NCBI GenBank assembly: GCA_034696485.1
Contig: JAQIWT010000370.1
Location: 1 to 22,040 of the forward strand
Direction of reading: 5' to 3'
Length of the DNA stretch: 22,040 bases
Source: Isohypsibius dastychi
Taxonomy: Eukaryota > Tardigrada > Eutardigrada > Parachela > Isohypsibiidae
Made by a program: the position numbers and the translations under genes. Of this stretch, positions 1 through 10,190 are shown one piece after another. Below the pieces are notes generated by a model, which saw only the letters and a program-made list of their open reading frames with translations, ran no database searches and was not told the DNA's origin. Positions within the stretch are counted from its first letter, which is position 1. Each line of letters starts with the position of its first letter.

Positions 1-3000
1 TTGTCAACTGAGGATCCATGCATGTCGGTTCCAGAAAGATATCACTATTGTTGCATGGGGTCCATGTGGCGAAGGTAATTGTGAACGAGTAATTATCTGT
101 TATGATTAAAAGCCAAAGCAGCTGTAAATCTGTAGCTGTCGTAGTTGTTTATTTTATTGATGTTTTGTATGTGTTATAACGGCCAAACAAACAGTCTATT
201 TAGGTGCCCCGCGTGTTTTTGTTACCGTTTCGCCGCCGGTTTTTCCTCCATACAAAGAAGAGTCAGAAGATGCGTCCACTACGATGGCTGATAATACTGT
301 TCCTCGCGATACGGAGATCCCTGTTGTTTCTTTTCCAGTTAAACAACGTGAGTATCATTTATGCTTAACTTTATTCTCGGGGAAAAAAATTATTGATCTG
401 GTACTGGAAGCGCTGTACAAGTGAATTTCTTTCAATCTAAAGGTCAATTCGGTGATTCATGTGATCACGACTCCGAGTGCGCCATTCCGAATAGCGGATG
501 CCCGCGTGGGAAATGCGTTTGTCTCGATGGTTTTGATATCGACTTTGAAAGCCAGAGATGCAAGCGAGTATCTACCACAAAAACTGCCTGCCACAAAAAT
601 CCGTGCCAACATGGTGGAACTTGCATCGCATCTTCCGCCCACCACTTTGAGTGCTCATGCGCCCTGGGATATGATGGGAAGAAGTGTGAAAACCGTAAGA
701 TTCTTGAATTCACATTCTAAAATAAGTCCGTTTTTTTCATATATTTCCGTGTCTGTAGTGGTTCCTGTCACCATCCCATCCTTCCACGGCAAGTCATACT
801 TCGAACTAAAGCCCATGAGTGGTTATACCCAACTCAACATCGAAGTCGAGTTTCTTGCACATAATCTCGATGGTATTCTGCTTTACAATGGGCAAAAGCC
901 GGATGGAGCTGGAGATTTTGTTTCGCTGTCATTAAACAATGGATTTGTTGAATTTAGGTGGGAGGAGTCAGGTTCTCAGAAAAGGCCACATGTTCCTATT
1001 TTACTACAATTCCAGGTACGACCTTGGAGATGGACCGGCTCTCATCCGCAGCAGCACACCGATCATAGCTGGCAAACGCCATCGTGTTGTGGCAAAGCGA
1101 TTTAATCAAGATGGAATGATCAAGTTGGATGACCACCCGGAAGTGTCTGGCAGATGTGCCGGGATAAGAAAGTTCTTGGATCTTGAGGAAAGCCTCTTTG
1201 TGGGATATGTTCCAACGGCCTTCACAACGTAGGTTTTTTGTGCCTTGGTGTCACAGTTGAGGTTGCATTGGTTTTGTTGCAGAATTTTTGACCGAATCGG
1301 GACAAAGGGTGGTTTCGTTGGCTGCGTGTTTTCGTTGAAGATTGGGAGGCGTTTTGTTGGATTGACTGATTCGGACTTTCAAGGATCAATAGCAGCATTT
1401 GAAATCGGTATTTTACTTTTTATTTATTATTCAGTTAGTGGAAAGCAGATGTATATTTGGTTCAACTAGGTGAATGCGGCAAGAATGCGTGTGCAAGCGC
1501 GCCATGTAAGTTATTTGCACTTTGTCGATGGCAATGCTTTTCCACATAAATAATTTTCTTCCTCATCAAAGGTTTAAATGGTGGAACTTGCGAAGCAACC
1601 ACAAAGACTTCAGAATACAAGTGCTCTTGCAAAGATGGATATTCAGGTTTGAAAATCTTCACCTCGAATTCGACCATGGTAGATGCTGGAGAAATCTTTT
1701 TGGTTGTAGGAAGCAAATGTGAGGTCTACGACATTCAGCAATCATCCGCCAGCGAAGGTTGTGAGAACTGCTATTCCGCCCAGGCTGCCGCATATTCTGA
1801 GTTCAAATCCTTGCCTAATTGTGCCGGTAATTGTAGCGTTTAACTGGTCTGATGAACATAAAAGGCATATTCTTATACGTTCATCTTCAGATCACCCAGA
1901 TTCTCCTGGATGCAGCTCAACTGCCAGTGAGTTGCTTTTTAATCAAGTAGACGAATGGAATCAGACTGTTATTTTAGATTTTGCTCAAACGCCGCTCATT
2001 CCCGATTTTCACGGTGATGCTTTCATTGAGCTAGCCAATCTGTCGGACATCAATCCACAGCTCTATATCGAAATATGGTTTCTTCCAAGAAAGCCAGACG
2101 GATTACTACTTTATGCCGGAAATTCGAGAATCGGTGACGGCGATTTCATTTCTTTCAACTTACGCTATGGTAGACTCGAGTTCGTGTTTGACCTGGGACA
2201 TGGTCATGTCAATATATCGTGAGAACTCTACAATTAGATTTGATGTTGGCCGACCAAGATAACCTGCGTCATTCCAGGTACCCTGAGGAACTCGCCTTGA
2301 ACGAGTGGCATTCTGCAGTCATGCACAGAAATGGCAGAAGAGCTTCACTTCAGCTTGATAAAGGTCAACCGGTCAGCGGTGAAACCCAGGTTTGTCAGTT
2401 GGCCGCACAGTGACCAAATTAACGGTTTTAGCAATGCTACTTCTTGAAGGGGACCTTGGCTGAACTCAACCTCGAAACCGGAATTTTCCTCGGTGGCGCA
2501 AGAACTCTGAAATATCTAGCCCGCGCAGCAAAGATTGATCGATTTTTCGATGGAGCCATTCAGATGATGTCGATAAATGGTGTACAAATTACGGATCTCA
2601 TGAAAGAAACTATTGAATCTCAGAATATCCAGTCATTCGAGGGGCACATCTGTCATCAGCTACCAAAACCGTGCTTACATGGAGGATTTTGTATTCCACG
2701 GTTTGTGATTATGCTTATACAAATTTCAACCTGATGAATTATTTTCGGAAAACATTAGGTTGGAAAACTTCAAATGCAAGTGTACACCCAGTCATCGAGG
2801 TGAAAGATGCGAACTAGGTAAAACATTTCTGTCTGTCGTTTCTTATGCTGAACTATATAGATTATTCGTTGCAGAGGTCTCACCGTCCAGAAGAGCTAGT
2901 CAAGTTGATGAGAAGTCCGTGCGTCTAGATGGACACACGTTTCTAGAGTTTCCTAATTTGATCCACAAAAGGTCATTATTTAGACACTCAACAAACACCT

Positions 3001-3716
3001 TTCCAACCTGCCCAATGTTTTCTAAGTGGAGTTTATTTTACAGTGCACACAACCAAGAAAAAAACTTATTCAGATTCAAACTAAAAACAACCGCGTCGAA
3101 CGGATTGTTAATTTATCAAAGTCGTGGAGCCAATATACGCGGAGATTATCTAGCAGTTGCCGTTGTAAACGGATCCATACAGTTGAGCTATGATTTGGGA
3201 AAGGAGCAAGGTACCTTCGTCATCAGCTCGTCTGTTCCTGTTAACGACGGGAAATGGCATCGCGTATCCGCAGAAAGGTTCTTCAGAGCATTCCAGTCGA
3301 GACGAATCAACAACAACAAAATGTGTATTCATTTTGTAGAATAAAAAGGTCCGGAGCCTTGTCAGTTGACGACGAAACTCCCATAACAAAAACATCTGCA
3401 CCTGGAACCACTGTGCTCAATACAGATGGCAAGCTTATAATTGGTGCGCCAGTAAAACCACAGTGAATATAATCGAGGATAGTCTGAGATTATTGATATA
3501 ATAATTAATACCGTCACTGTCAATTTTGATTATTATTTACGGGTTATCTGACTTCATCGATTTGTAGGTGGATCACCTGACATCTCCCCCGGACTGCATG
3601 CCTCATATTATCAGGGATTCGAAGGATGTCTAGCAGAACTGTTCGTGGGAAGCGAGCTTGTTGCGCTACATTCAAGTTCTCTCAATCTTGAACCATGCCA
3701 TGACAAACGCCGTTGA
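1..3716 (+). CDS. AGRN: Agrin-like heparan sulfate proteoglycan, C-terminal part (5' end outside window)
   Basis: Secreted basement-membrane proteoglycan; the family organises synapses and matrix contacts. Model exons: 1-74, 204-347, 443-694, 759-957, 1016-1228, 1283-1407, 1470-1505, 1572-1646, 1710-1826, 1891-1926, 1978-2218, 2278-2389, 2432-2700, 2759-2817, 2875-2971, 3044-3277, 3340-3443, 3568-3716, giving 844 visible residues in one continuous frame. Order seen: end of a Kazal/follistatin domain (CQLRIHACRFQKD, then WGPCGE), acidic Ser/Thr linker, EB-like Cys module (GDSCDHDSECA), EGF (NPCQHGGTC), LamG1 (GILLYNG), EGF (APCLNGGTC), Cys-rich linker, LamG2 (GLLLYAG, EWHSAV), EGF (KPCLHGGFC), LamG3 (GLLIYQSRG, KWHRVSAE, FEGCLAELFVG), stop. 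Kazal followed by EGF-LamG-EGF-LamG-EGF-LamG is the agrin arrangement; perlecan would carry Ig domains before LamG. No SEA domain is visible between the Kazal end and the EB module. Exons of 36 nt and one 42-nt intron are unusually small. Confidence 0.88.
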
Positions 3717-3984
3717 TGACGGATGCGAGGGATATGATCTTCCTCTTCTGATTTTGTTGACCATGGTTGCCTGCGCCAAATATTTTTTTACCGTTTTTCG
3801 TTGTTGACTAGAATAAAAGCATGAAATGAACAATCATAATAAAAAAACACGAGTGTATGATAAACAGAACTAAAATATCAATCACCAGAATATCCGAAAA
3901 GAGATCAATAAATGTCGTACACAGGTACAATATAACGACTTCGATACAGTACTAGCACAGGTCTCACCAAATGCAATTATAAAT
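3717..3984. other. Short region between convergent 3' ends (agrin / TMEM222)
   Basis: These 268 nt separate two convergent stop codons and should hold both 3' UTRs. On the plus strand there are three AATAAA hexamers. I saw no exact AATAAA on the minus strand for TMEM222, so its site is a variant hexamer or lies inside the agrin gene. Confidence 0.6.
3812..3817 (+). terminator. Poly(A) signal AATAAA, agrin
   Basis: An exact AATAAA lies about 95 nt after the agrin stop codon. Further copies at 3838-3843 and 3907-3912 could act as alternative sites closer to the convergent TMEM222 stop. Confidence 0.6.
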
Positions 3985-4933
3985 TCATTGGTGGGGTAGG
4001 GCAACGCAGAGTGCAATGATAATGCTGGCGAGAATGAGGAAGGGCAGCCAACTTTTCAAAATTCCAGAAATTCTACAGAAGGAAAGGTCAACAATACCGA
4101 AACGAATCACGCCGAAGCAATTACGTATGATTTACCCGATGTGCCGGCCGCGAAAGAACACCAAAAAGCAGAGCTTTATCATGTTCCACGAGGATGAACC
4201 ACCATATCTCATTGAATTTAGCGCAGTGGCTACGTGAGAATGACAATTGTCGCAGCAAAGGTTATGCTGGAACAATCAAAATAATCAAAGAAGTATACGC
4301 TAAAAACCACAAATTTAACAAACCATCCTCCCTTCGTAAACCGTGGAGGCTTCTACCACAGCATGATCCCAACCAGAAACACCGTTCAAGCATTTACTCG
4401 GATCCATTTGTAAGTACCTAATGAAGCACAATAATAAAATATTGAAATCGATAATGATATTAAAATCTATCTTTCAGTACGGTATTTTAAGAAACGACAA
4501 AATTAACCCACTTGGTCGGCTTGCCGAATGCCATATCGTCTTCCTGCGAAAAGTAGCACAAAATTAATTCTCTATAAATTGTCTGAATTTATCCATACAG
4601 TACCGAAACGAAATAAGGCCCAGCAAAATCCCTGATGACACCACTAGAAGTTGCGATGCCCATGTGACCGATAAAAGGGAACAACCATCTGCAAAAAAGA
4701 AAAGTGAATTATTTTGTAATGCGATTGATTCAGTGTGAATAGCCAAGCGTATACTTACGTCAATACAGGAATAGGAGTCTGCGAAATAAAAACAACGTTC
4801 CCGAATCACAATGTCACAGAAACGATAGAGGAAAAAACCAACAGAAAAACAACTTCTCACGTACCCATACAATGCAGAAAGGATACCGAGATTTGAGATG
4901 ATCCATTTTTTCGAAAGGTATTTTGGTTTCCAT
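3985..4933 (-). CDS. TMEM222: TMEM222 family (DUF778) membrane protein, complete
   Basis: Small conserved eukaryotic membrane protein; its biochemical role is poorly defined. Minus-strand exons in transcript order: 4933-4865, 4778-4759, 4688-4604, 4543-4512, 4417-4324, 4266-4136, 4072-3985, summing to 519 nt (172 aa plus stop). Diagnostic family blocks: [51 protein letters not shown], then [20 protein letters not shown], and a hydrophobic C-terminal segment ([18 protein letters not shown]) as in animal homologues. The N-terminus is shorter than in human TMEM222. The start at 4931-4933 is the first ATG after an in-frame stop; a second in-frame ATG is at 4904-4906. The [11 protein letters not shown] block keeps all its Cys and His residues. 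The gene is convergent with agrin and divergent from TNPO3. Family assignment is firm from motif recall; function beyond membrane location is not inferred. Confidence 0.9.
4759..4778 (-). other. 20-nt microexon of the TMEM222 gene
   Basis: The sequence between acceptor ttcgcag and donor gtaagt encodes TPIPVLT (last codon split) and joins the conserved FCIVW block to the [10 protein letters not shown] block exactly in frame. Without it the family's most conserved N-terminal block would be broken and the frame lost, so it must be a constitutive exon. Confidence 0.85.
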
Positions 4934-5417
4934 CTTGCGTATTTTTTCCAAGATCAGAAATTGATTATCAAAGATAGCCACAGGAAAATGATTATTTAAT
5001 TTAGCATTTTCTCAACAATCGAAGAAAAGTTCGGGCCAACCAAAATCCACAACAAAATCGCTGCACGTACAAGTAGAGAGTAGAGGGGAAATAGAAGTGG
5101 TAACCACCAAGCAATGCGGTAGCTACTATTAGGGGTTTACGGAATACATGACCACTGGACCCCATAGCCCCATGAAAATTGGAAAATAGATCGATCCAAA
5201 GCTGAATTTTGGATGTTCTTGAATTTTGACGTGAGAAGCTAGTCGGCCGTTAGGGAATCTTCTGAAATTGTAAGCGCTCTAGTTGAAGAAGTGAAATCTG
5301 GAACAGATAGTTGCTGAGCGCATCCCGTTATCCATCATCCATCGTTTCTTCCCATCTTGGTCTTGGTTGTCTTGTATTATTATTCTTCATCGGGAATATC
5401 GGGAAAAGTTGATCGAA
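4934..5417. promoter_or_regulatory. Putative shared promoter region between TMEM222 (-) and TNPO3 (+)
   Basis: The 484 nt separate two divergent start codons, so both promoters and both 5' UTRs probably lie here. No convincing TATA box, CpG cluster or coding exon was recognised. The only support is position. Confidence 0.45.
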
Positions 5418-8400
5418 ATGCCGGCACACGCGGCGTATTCTGTCGAACATGTTTTGCATGCCCTCGACGTTGTCCATAATACCAACAATGAGGACGAGAG
5501 ACGTCAGGCTCAGGAGTTCCTGGACAATTTTGAAGAATCAGTGAGTTGGAATTCATTTCGTGTTCTGCGCTGGGTTTTTTGTCGCTCAATCCCATCCAAT
5601 TGCTGTTTTATATAACCTACTCGCTTTCTTGCAGAAAACTGCTTGGGAAATATGTCACGTTATTCTCGACCAATACAAGGATGTCAAACACAGACATTTC
5701 GCTGCTCGGACATTGAAAGCGAAGGTATGTTTATGCTCCCCACGGAGATTTCTTGCGTTCTGCCGATTTAACATTGTTGGGGAAAAACTCCTTACCAATT
5801 CTGTAAAATCCGCAAAATCTGCAAAATCCGCTTCCAGATCGCAAGCTCGTTTGATACGTTGGACGTTCAGTTTAAAACCGGAATTCGCGATCTGATTTTA
5901 CATCATCTTGGACAAACTAATCACAAGGAAGACCGAGCTGTAGTTATCGCGGTGAGGACAACTTCGTTTTGGATTTCCAGTTCTTGAATTTATATTGGAT
6001 TGCAGCTTTGTGTTGCTCTGGTGGATTTGGCGCTCCAAATGCCAACTTGGAAAGATGCAGCCAACGAAATAATTAACATGTACATTTTACTGCAATTGTT
6101 TTAATGAGCTTCAATCTAGTCTTCGTTTTCAAGATATGGCGAAGATCCCGCATTTGCTACCATCATCTTGGAAGTTTTAACATTGTTTCCCGAAGAGGTA
6201 GGTTGCTTACCTTTGGAACTTCTTCATCTCGTAACAGGATACGTTTTAGCTCGATAACGAAAAGCTCCGTTTAACTTCGCACCGGCGTTCCAGGCTAAAG
6301 GTTGAACTGAGTAATACCGCTCCGAAAGTTCTTGTTCTCCTGGTAAGTTAGATATTCTGATATTGTTCTCGTGTTCTGACTGTTAGATGACCATAGACGG
6401 CCTATGCGAATGCTTCGGTCGCTACTGATCCCGAATTTATTGCTAAAATATACACGTGTCTGGGAAGCTGGTGTAATATCGGCGTGATTCCGTTTCCGGA
6501 TGCAATGGGAACCAGCTTGATGCAAAACATGTTTGTTTATCTGGTAAGTATGATTTTTTATGTTGGTTATTTTACTCAGAGGTTTAGCTGACACAAATTG
6601 ATGTATGGTTTCCTGATAATCTCTGGTTTGTGTAGGGTGATCTGGAAACATCTCTCGCGATCCACGATGCCTGTTCAGAGTGCCTAGTCTGCGTTTTCGT
6701 GGATGTAGTGGTAAGTTCCCAGCTATGATAAGGCTAGCAATATGTTGCACAAATATTAACTTCAGGAAGAAGCGACGAAAGACTCTGAAAAAACGATCAA
6801 CAATCTTGTCGAATCCATCCTAAAATATGAGGAGAAATATTTGATCACAATTCACAACGAGGATTTAGATCGGTGAATTTGAGATCTGTCGTCTTATCTT
6901 TTTCTTTTTGTAAGCGACGCTTTTTTCAGCTGCAAGAACTACACCAAAATCTTCGTGGGATTAGCGTTTGCGATGATATCGTCTGACGAACTTCCGGTTG
7001 ACGTTTACGCTTATCCTCGTTTACTTGAAGTTTTACTTAATTGTTGTGCTCACGCCGACTACGAGGTAGGGATGTCTTTATTTCCGTTTTCTTGTTGTTG
7101 ATCGAATGCGTTGTTTAGGTAGCGGAATTGGTTGTTGATTTTTGGGCAGAGCTGTGCGAGAAAAGGACCTCAGATACCGCGAAAAAGAGTTTCAAACAGT
7201 ATTATCCTCGTCTTTTGGCTGCATTGTGGAAGAGCTGTCGATACGATGCTGATGGGGTGCGTCATGTTTGTGTTATTATGTTAAATAAATAATGTTATTT
7301 ATTTATCTAATGAATTAGCTTTAAAATATTTTTCACCAAGAAGGGAATGGTTTCAGGACTGGGTTGTTGACAAGGATGAAAGCTTCGATAATTACCGGAA
7401 GCTCGTGTGGGACTGCTTACATGAAATGGATGTTATTGTTGGTTATGTTGACGGATGGGAAACGGTAGCTAATTTATTTTGTCGTGTTTGTTCAGTTGAT
7501 AATGTCATTTTCTCTCGTTTTAGCTTATGCAACTCCTGTCCGCCAACAGTACTTCACTGGATGCCGTCGAATCCTGCTTATACCTCATGAGTGCTTTCAG
7601 GATACCACCGTATGCATATTCTTTATCTAGCTGAGTCATTGTTATCTCTTCGGGTTTTTTAGTGAAGAAGATAAACTGGTCCATCCGGTTATTAACGCGC
7701 TGACTGCAATGGGTGGTCAGTCGAAATTGTGCTTTCAACACACCGTCCTGAATCTTTATGGACATCTTGCCTCATGGTTCAGCAAGCATCCCGAATTTCT
7801 AGGTTAGACAGTCCGGTAGGAAATAATCACAGTTCGGTCCATTTCTTTTATTTATTTTAGAACCGGCTTTGGTGCAAGTTGTGAATTCTCTTGCGTTGAA
7901 AGAATTGGGAGACCCAGCTAGTTGGGCCCTCGAAGAGCTCACCCACTATAGTCGAGCGACCCTTAGCAAATATTTCCATCATTTGCTGGATGTGATGACC
8001 AACCTTGACGGTCAGGACTTGAAAGAGATTGAGCTGGAGTCAATATCGAAAGGTTTGTTTTCTTAGGTTTTCGTTGAATTGGTTTCACCTTGTTCTTTCA
8101 GGAACTGTCAATATGTTGAATGAGCTACCTCCGGATGCGCTGCTTCCTGCGTTGACCCAGTTGAGTACTGTGGCCAGAACTCAGTTAGAAACGGTATGAT
8201 GAGGTTCTCGTTTTTTTCTGACTCCGTTTTGACGTCTTGAATTTCAGGTTGTGTTGGCTAACCGGGGAGGAGGTAGTGGGAAACAAAATGACCCGAAATG
8301 GCGGGAAGCTATGGCTCAGACTTGGTTGAATCATCTGAGCATGACATTCAAGTAAGGTGATATGGTTCGATTTGGAATTCATGGGAAATATAATTCAAAT

Positions 8401-9852
8401 TCTGATTTCTGTTGCTCGAATCACTTCTTCGCAAACCATAAGATTATCTTCGCTGCAGGTACTTGAAGGTTGCTGACAAAGCTCGTGTTGCCGGCATCGT
8501 TCTCGAGGTAATTTTTCGTGGCTAGTGGGACTACAATTCTTTTTTTTGACACATGGTGTCTGGTTTAGCTTTTCCCAGTGCTACAGCAGATAGCTGTGAT
8601 CTACGTGAAAAACGAAGACGTTATGGAAAAACTTGTACGGTGCCTCAGGTACATGATCAGGTTTCTCGGGAAGGATTCTGGAGGAAGCCTGCTTCCTGTT
8701 TTTGCTGAAGTATGTAAATTCATGGATCATATTCGGCTGTGTTTGTTGGATTTCGTTTTTCTGCAGTTCACGGATCTATATTCTACCGCACAACACGCTT
8801 CCCTGATATACCTTGCAAGTATCCTAGTTGATGAGTTCGGTGATAACACGGATACGAGAGAAGGATTCTCCAAGATGCTAAATGTAATCATTATTTTGTG
8901 TGAGTTTTTATTTATCCAGACATCCTATAATGCTTATCTCTGCTTTAGAGTTTTTGTGATACGACATTTGCGGTGCTCAATTCAGAATCCGCTATGCGTC
9001 AGCGACCCGACCTTATTGACGACTTCTTCCGGCTTACCAGAAGGTGAAATTGAGTGACCTTGCTCAAGTGGAAGTATTCAATAGAATTGACTGCAGGATG
9101 TCGGAAAAAATGGGAGAGGTCCTGATATTCCATCCAAGACTGGAAGAAATCTTGGAATATAGTCTTCCGTGCTGTCAGTCGACAAATCATGATGCGAATC
9201 ACTCTGTTTTCTGCTTTTGGACAACGCTGCTTGCGCATGGCACCAAAGTAAGATTTTGATCAACATTTTGCAGTTCTTGGTAACATTATGAAACCTTAAA
9301 GAGCCCTGAGCTATGGAACAGAATAGGGACCCTCGTCCAGAGGTTTGCACCGGAAATGATAAGCAGAGCCCTGCAAGGTGTTTTCAAGGATTCGGGAATT
9401 TACATCGTATCCGATGTTGCTCAACTAGTCCGAGATCTTTCACTTTATGATCATAATGAGGTGGGTTGGTATTCTTATTTTGTTATTTCTTGCTGGATGT
9501 GATCATTTCCGCAGAGTTTTACAAAATGGATTGACGTAGCAATAGCTAGTCTTCCGGCTTCTCAACATCCAGAAACGCTTCGGCAGGCTGAGGATCACGT
9601 GAGGACATTCAGAGCTGCGATTTTGTAAGATAGCCAAATTAGTATTTCATCACTCAAAAAATGGATGATCACCTTGATATTTCATTTTGTTCGTTAATTA
9701 TTATTGAATAATTACATTTAAAATTTGAATATTTGAAGTATTACTGTATATAGTTCATTTATTTGGAATTTGGATAATTTGTTTTTAGATCTCGTGGATC
9801 ATCGGATGCAAACATTGCGGCGATTTCGACGTTCATAAACCTTTACAAGTGA
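5418..9852 (+). CDS. TNPO3: Transportin-3 (importin-beta family nuclear import receptor), complete
   Basis: HEAT-repeat karyopherin that carries SR-type splicing factors into the nucleus and releases them on RanGTP. Exons: 5418-5540, 5635-5724, 5838-5951, 6006-6079, 6134-6197, 6250-6342, 6397-6543, 6636-6710, 6766-6872, 6930-7065, 7119-7256, 7357-7464, 7524-7609, 7663-7802, 7861-8052, 8102-8193, 8248-8351, 8459-8507, 8569-8709, 8767-8883, 8949-9043, 9097-9247, 9302-9460, 9515-9624, 9789-9852: 2769 nt, 922 aa, practically the human length. Matching blocks include DLALQMPTWKDA, ILEVLTLFPEE, CLGSWCNIGVI, LIYLASILVDEFG, RPDLIDDFFRLTRR and HDANHSVFCFW, ending AISTFINLYK. Residues about 662-679 (MEKLVRCLRYMIRFLGK) match the arginine helix that binds phosphorylated RS domains; R668, R671 and R675 are kept. 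Start: the only suitable ATG before the conserved helix. Acceptors TTAAAG at exon 23 and CCATAG at exon 7 are atypical but fit the frame. Confidence 0.92.
5802..5828 (+). repeat. Three 9-bp tandem units in a TNPO3 intron
   Basis: Three near-identical copies of a 9-mer (tgtaaaatc, cgcaaaatc, tgcaaaatc) sit immediately before the acceptor cttccag of the third exon. It is intronic and probably slippage-derived. Confidence 0.7.
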
Positions 9853-10190
9853 TCAAAGTTATCTGTTTTGCTTCTTGTTCTTTCTTATTTTGTCAGACTC
9901 TATTTTTCGTTTTGACCGGTTAGTATCAGCTATGTGATCTTCTAGAACTTATCTAGTAATCGGCATTTTAACTCTCACTCTTTTCGCTGTTTTTCTTTTA
10001 CGTTTGCCATCTTCGTTTATCGCAGAGGTTACAAAACCAAGCCACCAAATACAGAATAAATGGCCTAATGGTTACAAAATACAAAAGTCTAGGAACTATG
10101 TTCATCAGGAACAAATTTTGAGCAGTCGAAATATCCTCGAAGTAAAAATCCTCGTCATGGTTTGCATGAAAGCAGAACAAAAACAAATGG
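9853..10190. other. Region between convergent 3' ends (TNPO3 / CELF)
   Basis: About 338 nt between the TNPO3 stop and the CELF stop on the other strand. A plus-strand AATAAA at 10055-10060, some 200 nt past the TNPO3 stop, is a possible poly(A) signal. If used, the two 3' UTRs would overlap as sense and antisense. No exact minus-strand AATAAA was seen; a GATAAA variant reads on the minus strand at 10015-10020. Nothing coding was recognised. Confidence 0.5.

Noticed and set aside
452-1105. 217-residue plus-strand open frame
   Set aside because: It runs out of frame with the EGF and LamG1 exons and shows no domain; it is a shadow of agrin.
3444-3466. Agrin exon ending at the stop after KLIIGAPVKPQ
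   Set aside because: Using the earlier GT donor at 3444 joins KLIIG to GGSPDISPGLHAS and completes LamG3 with FEGCLAELFVG, so the run-on is intron.
1-3716. Perlecan (UNC-52) as identity of the LamG/EGF gene
   Set aside because: Perlecan domain V has a similar LamG-EGF layout, but the upstream exon here ends a Kazal/follistatin domain, which fits agrin and not the Ig repeats of perlecan.
4016-4421. Plus-strand open frames suggesting a basic protein
   Set aside because: They are antisense to the conserved TMEM222 exons.
9625-9630. TNPO3 stop directly after AAIL
   Set aside because: A GT donor there joins in frame to a final exon ending AISTFINLYK, which matches the C-terminus of the family and gives 922 aa.
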